A DNA stretch of 64,000 bases, taken from contig NZ_CP108131.1 of assembly GCF_036203305.1 (NCBI RefSeq), forward strand, positions 6,324,001 through 6,388,000, given 5' to 3'. Shown one piece after another: positions 43,788 through 55,369 of the stretch (positions within the stretch are counted from its first letter, which is position 1; every line of letters begins with the position of its first letter). This stretch comes from Streptomyces sp. NBC_00190 (lineage in GTDB: Bacteria > Actinomycetota > Actinomycetes > Streptomycetales > Streptomycetaceae). The notes beneath the pieces were generated by a model, which searched no databases, had not been told where the DNA came from, and worked only from the letters and a program-made list of their open reading frames with translations. The position numbers and the translations under genes were made by a program.

Positions 43788-45535
43788 CAGCCCTCCTCGG
43801 CGACCAGGCCGTGGCGCACCGGCGCGAGAGCGTCGTGCGGACCCGGGTCGCCGCCTTGGAGTCGCTGCTCGGCGACCCCTCGGACCCCGCCAACCCGGTC
43901 GGCTACACGGCGCTGCTGGAGGCGGACCGGGCCGCCGTGCCCTTCGCAGCCGGCGAGGCGCTGCTCGACGACTTCGGGATCACCGACGAGTACATCCCCC
44001 AGGCCCTCGGCGGCCGGCTCGACGGGATGGACACCCTGGTCAGGATCATGCGCCCGGTCTTCCGCCGGGACGTGGGCCTGGCCATGGGCCACGGCATGAC
44101 CACCTTCATGGCCGCCTCCGACGTCTGGACCGCCGGCAGCTCCCGGCAGCGGCACTGGCTGGCCCGGCTGCTGCGCGACGGCGGCAAGGCGGCCATCGCC
44201 CAGCACGAGACCGCCCACAGCAACGACTACGTCCGCAGCCAGGTCACCGCCCGGCGCGGCCCGCACGGCTATCTGATCAGCGGGGGAAAGCCCCTCGTCA
44301 ACAACCTGGAGCGGGCCGGCGCGCTGGTGCTGTTCTGCCGTACCGACCCCGCGCCCGGCAGCCGCAGCCACTCGGTGATGCTGCTGGAACCCGAGCAGCT
44401 CACCGACGCACGCGCCGCGGTGACGGCCCGCCGCACTCCGGTGGGCCTGCGCGGCTGCCGGTTCGCCGGAGTGGAGTTCGACGACTGCCCGGTGCCCGGC
44501 TCCGCCCTGCTCGGCCCGGAGGGCAGCGGCATCGAGACCGCCCTGCGCTCCTTCCAGATCAGCCGTACGGTGATCGCCGCGTCGGCCGTCGCCGCGCTCG
44601 ACACCAGCCTGCGCACGGCCGTCCGCTTCGACCGCGAGCACTCCGGCGGCTGGCAGGCCCGAGGCATCGACGGGAGCCGCACCGGCGCGGCACTGACCAG
44701 CGCCTTCGTCAACCTGCTGCTCTACGACAGCCTCGCCGTCGTCGCCACCAGGGCCCTGCACCTGCTGCCCGCCGAGACCAGCGTCTACTCGGCGGCGCTC
44801 AAGTACCTGCTGCCCCGGGTGCTCACCGAGACCATGTACGACCTGTCCATCGTCCTCGGCTCCGGCTTCTACACCCGCGAGGGCAGCCTCGGCATCTTCC
44901 AGAAGCACGTCAGGGACGTACCGGTGCTCAGCCTCGGTCACGCCGGCACGGTCGCCTGCCAGGCCACCGTCATCCCCCAGATGCCGCGCCTGGCCCAGAC
45001 CTCGTGGTTCCTGGAGGACGAGGCCCCCGCGGGCCTGTTCCGGCTGCGCGGCGACCTGCCACCGCTGCGCACCGACCGGCTCAGCCTCGCGTGCGGGCGG
45101 GACTCCCTCACCGCGACGATGCTCGCCGTCAGCGCGGGCATCGACGGCGGCGGTCCCGTCGAGCGCGCCCTGCGCACGCTCGCCGGCCAGCTCGTCGAGG
45201 AGTTCCGGGACGTACGCGGCCGCGTGCTCAGGCTGGAGGCGGCCGGTTCGGCGGCCTCCGCGCAGCCCGCGCGGTTCGCGCTCATGGACCGTTACGCGCT
45301 GCTGCTGGCCGCGGCCGCCGTCCTGGGCCTGTGGGACCAGGGCCGGTACGGGCCCGACCCGTTCCTCGCCGACCCGTGCTGGGCGGCGGCCGCACTGCAC
45401 CGCATCGCCCGCCGGCTGGGCACGCGCGTGGCCGACCTGCCACCGGAGTGCGAGACCCGGATCCGGCACGAGGTGCAGCTCCGCTTCAGCACCCAGATCA
45501 GCTACGACCTCTACTCCACCCCCATCCCGGGCTGA
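43784..45535 (+). CDS. Long acyl-CoA dehydrogenase-like flavoprotein
   Basis: 583 residues, against about 380-400 for ordinary acyl-CoA dehydrogenases. The size resembles the enzymes paired with FAALs in lipopeptide clusters, which desaturate the ACP-bound acyl chain. Core features: substrate/FAD region around AIAQHETAHSND, later GSGFYTREGSLGIFQKHVRDV. At the place where the catalytic Glu of medium-chain enzymes sits (YEGT), I read LGHAGT, so the base may be elsewhere or missing. The extra 150 C-terminal residues are not recognised. The GTG start overlaps the FAAL stop (GTGA). Probable role: oxidation of the FAAL-loaded acyl-ACP; acyl-CoA cannot be excluded. Confidence 0.85.
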   Translation: MTALLGDQAVAHRRESVVRTRVAALESLLGDPSDPANPVGYTALLEADRAAVPFAAGEALLDDFGITDEYIPQALGGRLDGMDTLVRIMRPVFRRDVGLAMGHGMTTFMAASDVWTAGSSRQRHWLARLLRDGGKAAIAQHETAHSNDYVRSQVTARRGPHGYLISGGKPLVNNLERAGALVLFCRTDPAPGSRSHSVMLLEPEQLTDARAAVTARRTPVGLRGCRFAGVEFDDCPVPGSALLGPEGSGIETALRSFQISRTVIAASAVAALDTSLRTAVRFDREHSGGWQARGIDGSRTGAALTSAFVNLLLYDSLAVVATRALHLLPAETSVYSAALKYLLPRVLTETMYDLSIVLGSGFYTREGSLGIFQKHVRDVPVLSLGHAGTVACQATVIPQMPRLAQTSWFLEDEAPAGLFRLRGDLPPLRTDRLSLACGRDSLTATMLAVSAGIDGGGPVERALRTLAGQLVEEFRDVRGRVLRLEAAGSAASAQPARFALMDRYALLLAAAAVLGLWDQGRYGPDPFLADPCWAAAALHRIARRLGTRVADLPPECETRIRHEVQLRFSTQISYDLYSTPIPG

Positions 45536-45572
45536 CCGGGCCCTGGGCCGTACGCACCGAAGGAGTCCCACG

Positions 45573-45883
45573 ATGACCGTTCCCACCAGCCGGCACACCG
45601 CGACCACGGCGACCGCGGTCGGCGTACCGCCGCACGCCTGGCTGTCGGCCCGGCTCTCGCTGTACCTGCGCCGGGCTCCCGAGACCATCGACCCGACCGT
45701 GCCGCTCGCCGAGTACGGCATGGACTCGGTGGCCGCGCTGAGCCTGTGCGGAGACCTGGAGGACGAGTTCGGCCTGGAGGTGGAGCCGACGCTGCTGTGG
45801 GACCACCCGACCGTGGAGAGCCTGGTCCGTCACCTGTCGGCCGTCCTCGCCGCCACCGATCCGTCCGCGCGGGACCAGCGCTG

Positions 45884-45884
<1 letters not shown>
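45573..45884 (+). CDS. Discrete acyl carrier protein (FAAL partner)
   Basis: 103 residues with carrier motif YGMDSVAALSL (S52) and an acidic C-terminal half. AAGGAG sits ahead of the ATG. It lies directly after the FAAL and dehydrogenase and overlaps the next PKS gene by TGATG, so it probably holds the fatty acyl chain during oxidation and passes it to the KS of the next protein. Confidence 0.92.
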
Positions 45885-48852
<2,968 letters not shown>

Positions 48853-48856
<4 letters not shown>

Positions 48857-49872
48857 CGGGCCCCGCCGTCTACCTCGCGGCCACCGGTACGGCGCTGCCC
48901 GGCGACCCGGTGGACAACACCGCGCTCGGCCGGCTGCTGGGCGTGAGCGAAGAGTGGATCGACGTCTTCGTCGGCACCCGGACCCGGCACTTCGGCTGGG
49001 ACCCGGAGACCGGGGAGGTCCGCGGCTCGCTGGCCGACCTGTGCGCCGAGGCCGGAGCGCAGGCCATCGACGCCTCCGGGCTCGACCCCGCCGACATGGA
49101 GTTCCTGGTACTCGCGACCGCGACCCCCGACCTGCTGCTGCCGACCACCGCGAGCGAGGTCGCCGACCGGCTGGGCCTGGGCCATCTGCCCGTCTTCCAG
49201 CTCCAGTCGGGCTGTTCCGGCGCGATCCAGGCCCTCGACCTCGGCCGCACGCTGATCACCGGCGGCCGCCGGGCCGGCCTGATCCTCGGCGGGGACGTCA
49301 CGCACCGCTTCCTGTCGCCGCGGGGGGACACCGCCCGGATGCCCACCGAGGAACTGGTCAACTACGTCCTGTTCGGCGACGGCGCCGGAGCCGCGGTCCT
49401 CACCGACGAGCCCGAGGGCGAGCGGGTGGCCGTACGGGCGGTGCTGAACTCCTGGACCGGGCAGGGCCGTCCGCCCGGCCAGGTGCTCGACTGGTACGGG
49501 ACCACTGACCGCCACTCGGAGCGGCGGATGCTCGCCGAGGACTACAAGGCGATCGAGGAGCACGTGCCGTCGATCTCCGTGGAGATCCTCTGGGAGCTGC
49601 TCGGCGGACTCGGCTGGAGCCTGGACGACATCGGCTACCTGCTGCCGCCCCAGCTGTCCCGGCGGATGACCGCCCGGATCCTGGAGCGGCTGCCGGTCAC
49701 CTCCGCGCGGGAGATCTCCTGCGTCTCGGAGACCGGCAACACGGGAAACGCCCTGCCGTTCCTGCAACTCGACCGGCTGCTGCCGACGTTCGCCACCGGA
49801 GAGCGCGCACTCGCGCTGTGCGTGGAGTCCAGCAGGTGGATCAGAGCCGGGTTCGCCCTGGAGAAGGTGTGA
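48853..49872 (+). CDS. KAS III (FabH)-like condensing enzyme with altered active site
   Basis: 339 residues with the thiolase fold: nucleophile in QSGCSGA (C121), FGDGAGA, and Asn in GNTGN (N296). The His of the usual PHQAN motif is replaced: I read LLPPQLS, Pro at 266. In FabH, His and Asn support decarboxylation of malonyl-ACP. Loss of His suggests acyl transfer or a non-decarboxylative C-C/C-O bond reaction, as proposed for the FabH-like enzymes of tetronate pathways. It overlaps the PKS gene by ATGA and precedes the FkbH gene by 7 bases, so it probably joins the beta-ketoacyl and glyceryl units. Confidence 0.88.
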
Positions 49873-49879
49873 GGCGTCG

Positions 49880-51796
49880 ATGACGACGGGACTGGACCGG
49901 CTGCGCGACCTGCGCACGCGGGGCCTGCTGGAGAAGGAGTACGACCAGGTGCCGGCGCTGCTCGCCGACGAGAGCGGACCGGGCGGCGCGGGCACGCCCG
50001 CGGGCGCCGCCGCCGGGGCCGCGGCCGGGCGGCTGCTCGCCGGGCTCGACCCCGACGCCGTGCTGGCCCACCATCCGCGGACACCGGTCGTGACGGTGGC
50101 CGTCACAGGCCAGTCCACGGTCGGGCACGTCGTCGATCCCCTCACGGGTGAACTGGCCCGCCACGGACTGCTGTTGCGTCCCGTCCTCGGCGAGCACGGC
50201 ACCTATCTGCGCGACCTGACCGGGCCCGGCGGTGACCTGCGGGAGGCAGCACCGGATCTGACGCTGTGCCTGCTCGACGCGGAGACCGTGTTCAGCGAGG
50301 TCCCCGCGGTGTGGCGGGCCGAGGACGTCGAAGCGGCGGGCGAGGAGGTGCTGCGCCGGTGCGCCGCTCTCGCGGACCGCGCCCCCGGCACCCTCGTGCT
50401 CAACACCGTCCCGCTGCCGCGCGCCTACAGCCACCAGCTCCTCGACCACCGCTCCCGGGCCCTGCTCGGCGCCGTGTGGCGCGAGTTCAACGCCCGCCTG
50501 CTGCGCCTCACCGGGTCCGCCACCCGCCTCGTGGTGATCGACCTCGAACCGCTGGTCGGCGAGGGCGGGCCGGTCACCGACCAGCGCCTGGCGCGCTACG
50601 CCAAGGTGCAGCTCGGCGCTGAACTCCTCGCCGCGTACGCCCGCGAGGTCGCGCACCTGGCGCGCGCCCTGCGCGGAATGACCCGCAAGTGCCTGGTGCT
50701 CGACCTCGACAACACCCTGTGGGACGGGGTGCTCGGCGAGCGGGGACCCGACGGCGTCGCGGCGGCCGGCACCTTGCGGGGAGAGGCCTTCGGAGCATTC
50801 CAGAAGTGCGTCAAACAGCTCGGATCCCAAGGCGTGCTCCTCGCGGTGAGCAGCAAGAACGACGAGGGCCCGGTCCTCGCGGCACTGCGCGGCCATCCCG
50901 ACCTCGTGCTGCGCGAGGAGGACTTCGTACGGATCAACGCCAACTGGGAGCCAAAGGACGGCAATCTCGCCGACATCGCGGACCGGCTGGACATCGCCAC
51001 CGACGCCCTCGTCTTCGCCGACGACTCGCCCGCCGAGCGCGCCCAGGTGCGCTTCGGCGCGCCCGAGGTGGCCGTCGTACCGCTCGACGAGGAGCCCGCG
51101 CTGCACGTGACCCGGCTTCTCGCGGACGGCTGGTTCGACACCCTGCGGCTGACCGACGAGGACCGGGCCAGGACCGGCGAGTACCACAGGCAGCGCGAAC
51201 GCCGGGACCTGCACGAGAGCTCGGGCTCGCACGAGGAGTTCCTGCGGGCCCTCGGGGTCAGGGTGGACCTCGGCCCGCCCCGGCCCCACGAGTTCGCCAG
51301 ACTGTCCCAGCTGACCCTGCGCACCAACCAGTTCAACCTCACCGGCGGGGGACACCAGGAGTCCGAGCTGGTGTCGCTCGCCGCCGACCCGGACCGGCAC
51401 CTGCTGCTGGCCGCCCGCACCGCGGACCGGTTCGGCGACAACGGCTTGGTCGGAGCGGTGCTGGGGACCTTCGCCGACGGGGCGCTGCACCTGGACAACA
51501 TGTGGCTGAGCTGCCGTGTGCTCGCCCGCGGCGTCGAACAGGCCTGCCTCGCCGTGCTGCTGGGCCGGGCCCGCGACCTCGGGCTGTCCGCGGTGACGGC
51601 CCGGTACGTACCCACGGCGCGCAACCACCGCGTCCGTGACCTCTATCCGTCCTGCGGCTTCACGCGGGCCCGGTCCCGTGCGGCCGGGGACGGGGCGGTG
51701 GAGTTCCACCACGATCTGGCGCGGGTGCCCGACGTCCCCGGCCACGTACACATCACCGAATCCTTTGGGGGAAGGCCGGCGGATGAACCTCGATAG
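49880..51796 (+). CDS. FkbH-like glyceryl-ACP synthase
   Basis: 638 residues: an N-terminal alpha/beta region, then a HAD phosphatase-like domain (VLDLDNTLWDGVLGE, SSKNDE, FADDSPAERAQV) and a C-terminal GNAT-like part (FGDNGLVGAVLG). This is the FkbH arrangement, in which 1,3-bisphosphoglycerate is dephosphorylated and loaded as D-glyceryl on a dedicated ACP. No FkbK- or FkbG-like genes accompany it, which argues against methoxymalonyl-ACP and for direct use of glyceryl-ACP. The partner ACP overlaps its end by 14 bases. Some FkbH enzymes make lactyl-ACP; that would also fit here. Confidence 0.92.
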   Translation: MTTGLDRLRDLRTRGLLEKEYDQVPALLADESGPGGAGTPAGAAAGAAAGRLLAGLDPDAVLAHHPRTPVVTVAVTGQSTVGHVVDPLTGELARHGLLLRPVLGEHGTYLRDLTGPGGDLREAAPDLTLCLLDAETVFSEVPAVWRAEDVEAAGEEVLRRCAALADRAPGTLVLNTVPLPRAYSHQLLDHRSRALLGAVWREFNARLLRLTGSATRLVVIDLEPLVGEGGPVTDQRLARYAKVQLGAELLAAYAREVAHLARALRGMTRKCLVLDLDNTLWDGVLGERGPDGVAAAGTLRGEAFGAFQKCVKQLGSQGVLLAVSSKNDEGPVLAALRGHPDLVLREEDFVRINANWEPKDGNLADIADRLDIATDALVFADDSPAERAQVRFGAPEVAVVPLDEEPALHVTRLLADGWFDTLRLTDEDRARTGEYHRQRERRDLHESSGSHEEFLRALGVRVDLGPPRPHEFARLSQLTLRTNQFNLTGGGHQESELVSLAADPDRHLLLAARTADRFGDNGLVGAVLGTFADGALHLDNMWLSCRVLARGVEQACLAVLLGRARDLGLSAVTARYVPTARNHRVRDLYPSCGFTRARSRAAGDGAVEFHHDLARVPDVPGHVHITESFGGRPADEPR

Positions 51797-52019
51797 CGTC
51801 GACACGTTCCTGCGGACGGTCCGCGACGACCTCGGCCTGGAACTCGACATCCCCGCGGGCGCGGACACCGCTCTGGTGAACCTGCCCGGCTGGGACTCAC
51901 TCAACCTGCTCCGGCTGCTGGCCCTCCTGGAGGAGTCGGGCCACCGGGTGCCGGTGCACCGTCTGCTGGAGGCGCACAGCCTCCGGGACATCCACACGCT
52001 GGTGAAGGAGTACGGATGA
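51783..52019 (+). CDS. Discrete acyl carrier protein (FkbJ-like, glyceryl carrier)
   Basis: 78 residues with the site PGWDSLNLLRLL (S39). The start ATG at 51783 lies inside the end of the FkbH gene, with GGGGGAAGG ahead of it. Size and placement fit the glyceryl-ACP of FkbH systems. It overlaps the next gene by ATGA. Confidence 0.93.
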   Translation: MNLDSVDTFLRTVRDDLGLELDIPAGADTALVNLPGWDSLNLLRLLALLEESGHRVPVHRLLEAHSLRDIHTLVKEYG

Positions 52020-52870
52020 CCGCCCCGGGCAGCCCCACGCTCGGCCCGCCGCTCGGTGCGCCCGTCGCCGTGGTCCCGGGAGGGGACTCGTGGGACCGGG
52101 TCAGGGACGACCTCGCCACCCACGGGACGGCGCTGGCCTACGCGTGGCTGAAGGACCTGGAGCCCGTCCTGCCGTCCGGCGACGGCCTGCGCGAACTGCT
52201 CGGCCGCGACTGGACGCGGTACCTCGACCTGACGCACGCCGACGTGCGCAACCGGTACATCGCCTCCCGGATGCTGCTGAAGTACGCGGCCGGTGCGGTG
52301 CTCGCCAGCGAACCCGCCGACCTGGAACTGGCCTACGGGCCGACCGGCCGCCCGTACCTGCGCGGCTGCGACCAGATCGACATCAGCCTCAGCCACACCG
52401 AGGACCTGCTCCTCGTGGGGCTGACGACCTGCGGCCTGATCGGGGTGGACGCGGAGCGCGCCGACCGCGAGATGTACGGCAGCGGTCTGGGCCGCCACAT
52501 CTGCACGCCCTACGAGCTGGTGCTGCTGTCCGGGATGCCGGAGGAGGAGCGCAACGGCGCGCTCGTGCGGCTGTGGACCCTCAAGGAGGCCTACAGCAAG
52601 GCCATCGGCCAGGGCATGCAGTTCCGCTTCACCGAGTTCGGCTTCGGTCCCGACGGCAGGCCCGTACGGGTCCAGCGGCCGGACGGGACGGCGGGCACCG
52701 GGGACGAGTGGATCTTCCGGACCTTCCCGCTGGACGGGGGCTACGTCGTCAGCGCCGCGGTCTACGACGCGGGCTTCGGCCGGCTCCAGGACGCCCATGT
52801 CACGACGATGCTGGACCAGGACTGCGTGGACGCGATCACGGAGGCGCTGGAGGAGGACCCGGGGCGATGA
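52016..52870 (+). CDS. Sfp-type 4'-phosphopantetheinyl transferase
   Basis: 284 residues. Sfp-type motifs: GVDAER, then WTLKEAYSKAIGQG with the conserved Glu and Lys. It is the last gene of the eight-gene operon (four-base overlap with the ACP), so it probably activates the two discrete ACPs and the PKS module made by the operon. It is a different subfamily from the second transferase at 54350, giving two such enzymes within 3 kb. Confidence 0.93.
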   Translation: MTAPGSPTLGPPLGAPVAVVPGGDSWDRVRDDLATHGTALAYAWLKDLEPVLPSGDGLRELLGRDWTRYLDLTHADVRNRYIASRMLLKYAAGAVLASEPADLELAYGPTGRPYLRGCDQIDISLSHTEDLLLVGLTTCGLIGVDAERADREMYGSGLGRHICTPYELVLLSGMPEEERNGALVRLWTLKEAYSKAIGQGMQFRFTEFGFGPDGRPVRVQRPDGTAGTGDEWIFRTFPLDGGYVVSAAVYDAGFGRLQDAHVTTMLDQDCVDAITEALEEDPGR

Positions 52871-52915
52871 CCGCCGCCGGGTTCAAGCGCCTGGGGAGCC
52901 GGACACCACGGAACG

Positions 52916-53956
52916 TCAGGTTAAGGAGGACGCCGCCGTACCGCCGGAGAGTATCTCCTGACGCGCGGCGTTGTAGCCGGCCTGGAAGCGGCTGGTGGCT
53001 TCCAGCTCCTCGGTGATCTCGGCGATGTGGCGGCGGCAGGTGCGCACCGACATGCCGAGCCGCCGGGCGACCATCTCGTCCTTGTAGCCCTTGGTCATCA
53101 GCCGGATGATCGACCACTTGAGCTCGTCGGAGGAGGCGGGGGACCGTTGGGACTCCACGACGTACGGGGACGCGCCGTCCCACAGGTACTCGAAGACGGA
53201 GCACAGGAACGCCACGAGCGTGGGCTCGCGCACGATCGCCGCCCCGGGCGCGCGGTCCCGGGAGGATCGTTCCGGCAGGAAGGCCACCTCCCGGTCGTAG
53301 ATGATCAGTCTGTCGATGACCTCGTCGGCGGTGCGGATCTCCGCGCCCTGGAGGCTCACGTCGCGGACGTACGAGCGGGTGGGCAGGTCGTTGCGCGCGG
53401 TGTGCTGGTAGATGGTCCGGATCCGGACGCCGCGCGCCAGGGTGGACAGTGCCGACTCCCGCGCCTCTTCCAGCAGTTCCGCGGGGCGTGCGCCGCCGGG
53501 CTGGACGGTGAGCAGCTCGCTCTTGCAGTTCTGGCTCAGGTGGTTGAGCATCGCCTGGATCCGGTTGACATCGGTGATGATGTCGAAGGCCTCCAGGCGG
53601 TTGCGCAGCCGGCGCCCCTCGAAGTAGAGCGGCGTCAGGGACAGCAGCTTCGCCCGGACGTCGGTCACCGCCTGCTGCAGTTCCCTGATGTGCCGCTCCG
53701 CGGGAGCCACCAGGGACGCGGCCGCCACATCGGGTGTGACAGGGGTCAGTTCGGACGGATGCCCCGGCATGGACTGCAGCAGGCGTACCCCGCACAGCAC
53801 CTGCTCCACCCGCGCGATCTCCGCGGGTGTCAGCGACAGCTCCTCGGCGATCTTCTCGCGTACGAAGCGCCCGCACTCGACCGCGAGACCGTACGCCGCT
53901 GCGCTGAGGTCATCAAGCTCGGCGAACCCCGAATCCGGGCCCTCCCCTGCGAACAT
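52916..53956 (-). CDS. LuxR-type transcriptional regulator (TrmB/HTH-like)
   Basis: 346 residues. The N-terminal 70 residues (LSLTPAEIARVEQVLCGVRLLQ) look like a TrmB-type start. A middle domain has a PLD-like pattern (ARGVRIRTIYQHTA, VREPTLVAFLCSVFEYLWD), and the C-terminal HTH (ELKWSIIRLMTKGYKDEMVARRLGMSVRTCRRHIAEI) is LuxR-like. This layout is common among regulators in Streptomyces clusters. The ATG at 53956 with GGGGG just before it is preferred over a GTG at 53968. It is convergent with the operon above and divergent from the small peptide gene. Confidence 0.85.
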   Translation of the reverse strand: MFAGEGPDSGFAELDDLSAAAYGLAVECGRFVREKIAEELSLTPAEIARVEQVLCGVRLLQSMPGHPSELTPVTPDVAAASLVAPAERHIRELQQAVTDVRAKLLSLTPLYFEGRRLRNRLEAFDIITDVNRIQAMLNHLSQNCKSELLTVQPGGARPAELLEEARESALSTLARGVRIRTIYQHTARNDLPTRSYVRDVSLQGAEIRTADEVIDRLIIYDREVAFLPERSSRDRAPGAAIVREPTLVAFLCSVFEYLWDGASPYVVESQRSPASSDELKWSIIRLMTKGYKDEMVARRLGMSVRTCRRHIAEITEELEATSRFQAGYNAARQEILSGGTAASSLT

Positions 53957-54020
53957 GCCAGCCCCCACTGATCGGTGTAATTGCTGCCACGTAACTTTAC
54001 GCCAGCGTGAGGCCCTTGGC

Positions 54021-54051
54021 GCGAATGATCGATATCAAGCACTCTATTCGC
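54021..54051. promoter_or_regulatory. Possible operator: GCGAAT / ATTCGC inverted repeat
   Basis: GCGAAT (54021-54026) and ATTCGC (54046-54051) are inverted around an AT-rich centre, in the 175-base gap between the LuxR-type regulator and the small peptide gene. The short arms could occur by chance. Confidence 0.25.
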
Positions 54052-54131
54052 ATCACCAGGGACGCCAAAGCCGGAAAAATCGGGCGAAGGCGTGCTGACG
54101 GAGTTAATCTCGATCTTCGACTGGGGGAGTC

Positions 54132-54326
54132 GTGAGGGTAATTTCCGGTAAATTCTCTTCGGTTTACTTGACCTTACTGACGGGTATGGTCATGTCTGTT
54201 TTGGGGGTGCAGTTCATGTCGGGCCCGGTTCTGCCGAGCACATCCGCTCTGTCCGTCGGAGTCAGCGGGCCCGACGGGGCCGGCCAGGGGTTCACCGCAG
54301 CACCGGAGGACGACCGGTGGGGATGA
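54132..54326 (+). CDS. Small membrane or secreted peptide, unknown function
   Basis: 64 residues starting GTG with a good SD (GGGGGAG). Basic start, then a hydrophobic stretch (VYLTLLTGMVMSVLGVQFM) that could be a signal or a membrane anchor, then a small Gly/Ser/Pro-rich tail. Codon 15 (54174-54176) is TTA, so translation would need bldA tRNA. The base composition of the 5' half is far more AT-rich than the neighbours. I do not recognise it. The good SD and signal-like start favour a real gene over a chance ORF. Confidence 0.55.
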   Translation: MRVISGKFSSVYLTLLTGMVMSVLGVQFMSGPVLPSTSALSVGVSGPDGAGQGFTAAPEDDRWG

Positions 54327-54349
54327 GGGAACCCCGCGCGTGATCCGGT

Positions 54350-55078
54350 TCAGCAAGCGCTCCCCGCATGGTGGATGGGGGGAGCGCTTCGCGCTGTCCG
54401 GGCCCCGGCGCCCGCCGGCCGCGCGGCCGGCACGGCGATGGCGCTGAGCAGTACGCCGTCGTCCGCCGACCAGCGGCCGCTGAACGCGGCGGGCCCGTCC
54501 GGCGAGAGCCACCCGGGGTCCGGCAGCAGCCGGGCGCGGAACGTTTCCAGCCCCGCGTCCACGGTGACCAGGGCGTCGGTGAAGTCCAGCTCCTGACCCG
54601 TGAGCGGGAACCACGTCTTGTAGACCGCCTCCTTCATGCTGAAGAGCAGCCGGTCCCACGCGACCTCCGGCACCGCCCGGGCCAGCTCCCGCGTGCGGCG
54701 CAGCTCCTGGGGCAGTGCGATCGACTCCAGCACCCCGTCCGGCAGCGGAGCGTTCGGCTCCGCGTCGATGCCCACCGCGGTGAACTCCGAGGCGCGGGCC
54801 AGGGCCACGCCCCGGTAGCCCGCGCAGTGCGTCATGGACCCCACCAGCGAGGCGTCCCACTGCGGGACCCCGCGCCGCCCCGGCACCACGGGCGCCGCGG
54901 GCACCCCGAGGGTCCCCATCGCGCGTCGGGCGCACCACCGCACGGTCCCGAACTCCGCCCGCCGCTTCGGAACGGCGTTGCTGATCAGGCGTTCCTCCTC
55001 CGGGAAGAGGAACACCTCGTCGGGGTCGACGGTGGACTCGGCGGTGGCGACATCCGATGGCAGGAGCTTCGTGAGCAC
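54350..55078 (-). CDS. pptT: PptT-like 4'-phosphopantetheinyl transferase
   Basis: 242 residues. It follows the mycobacterial PptT pattern closely: FPEEERLISNAVPKRRAEF, CARRAMGTLG, SMTHCAGYRG, VGIDAEPN, WDRLLFSMKEAVYKTWFPLTG. The GTG start at 55078 has GAGGG just before it. This type activates the ACPs of fatty acid and polyketide synthases. The divergent metallophosphoesterase is of the PptH kind, the same pairing as PptT/PptH in Mycobacterium tuberculosis (there in one operon). It is thus likely a housekeeping or multi-use transferase serving the PKS. The C-terminal 30 residues extend beyond the mycobacterial length. Confidence 0.9.
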   Translation of the reverse strand: MLTKLLPSDVATAESTVDPDEVFLFPEEERLISNAVPKRRAEFGTVRWCARRAMGTLGVPAAPVVPGRRGVPQWDASLVGSMTHCAGYRGVALARASEFTAVGIDAEPNAPLPDGVLESIALPQELRRTRELARAVPEVAWDRLLFSMKEAVYKTWFPLTGQELDFTDALVTVDAGLETFRARLLPDPGWLSPDGPAAFSGRWSADDGVLLSAIAVPAARPAGAGARTARSAPPIHHAGSAC

Positions 55079-55369
55079 GGCATTCCCTCGGGGTCGATGT
55101 GTCGGTCTGACAGCTCCCACGCTGCCGCCGCCGCCCCTGCCCGGGCCAGGGACGAAGGCCCGGCCCGCCCGGATCGGCCGCCGCGCACCCGGTTTCCTCC
55201 CAGGCCACTGCCATCCGCCGCCCCCGCCGGCCGCCTCCTGCCGGGAGGCTGGCACCGCCCCCGCCGGCATTGCCATCCGCCTGTCATGCGCCGGGGTCCG
55301 TGCCTCCACCGGCGGTTGAGGGGATGGGCAGGGGTGTTCACCGCGAGGTCCGTCGCCCATCCTCACGGA

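Noticed and set aside
52919..52925. TTAAGG near 52921 as another regulatory copy
   Set aside because: It lies in the last codons of the LuxR-type regulator gene, away from any promoter, and lacks the extended GGGTAGG or GGGGCG context.
53027..53971. Plus-strand ORF opposite the LuxR-type regulator
   Set aside because: It is antisense to a gene with a clear HTH, and its translation shows no domain.
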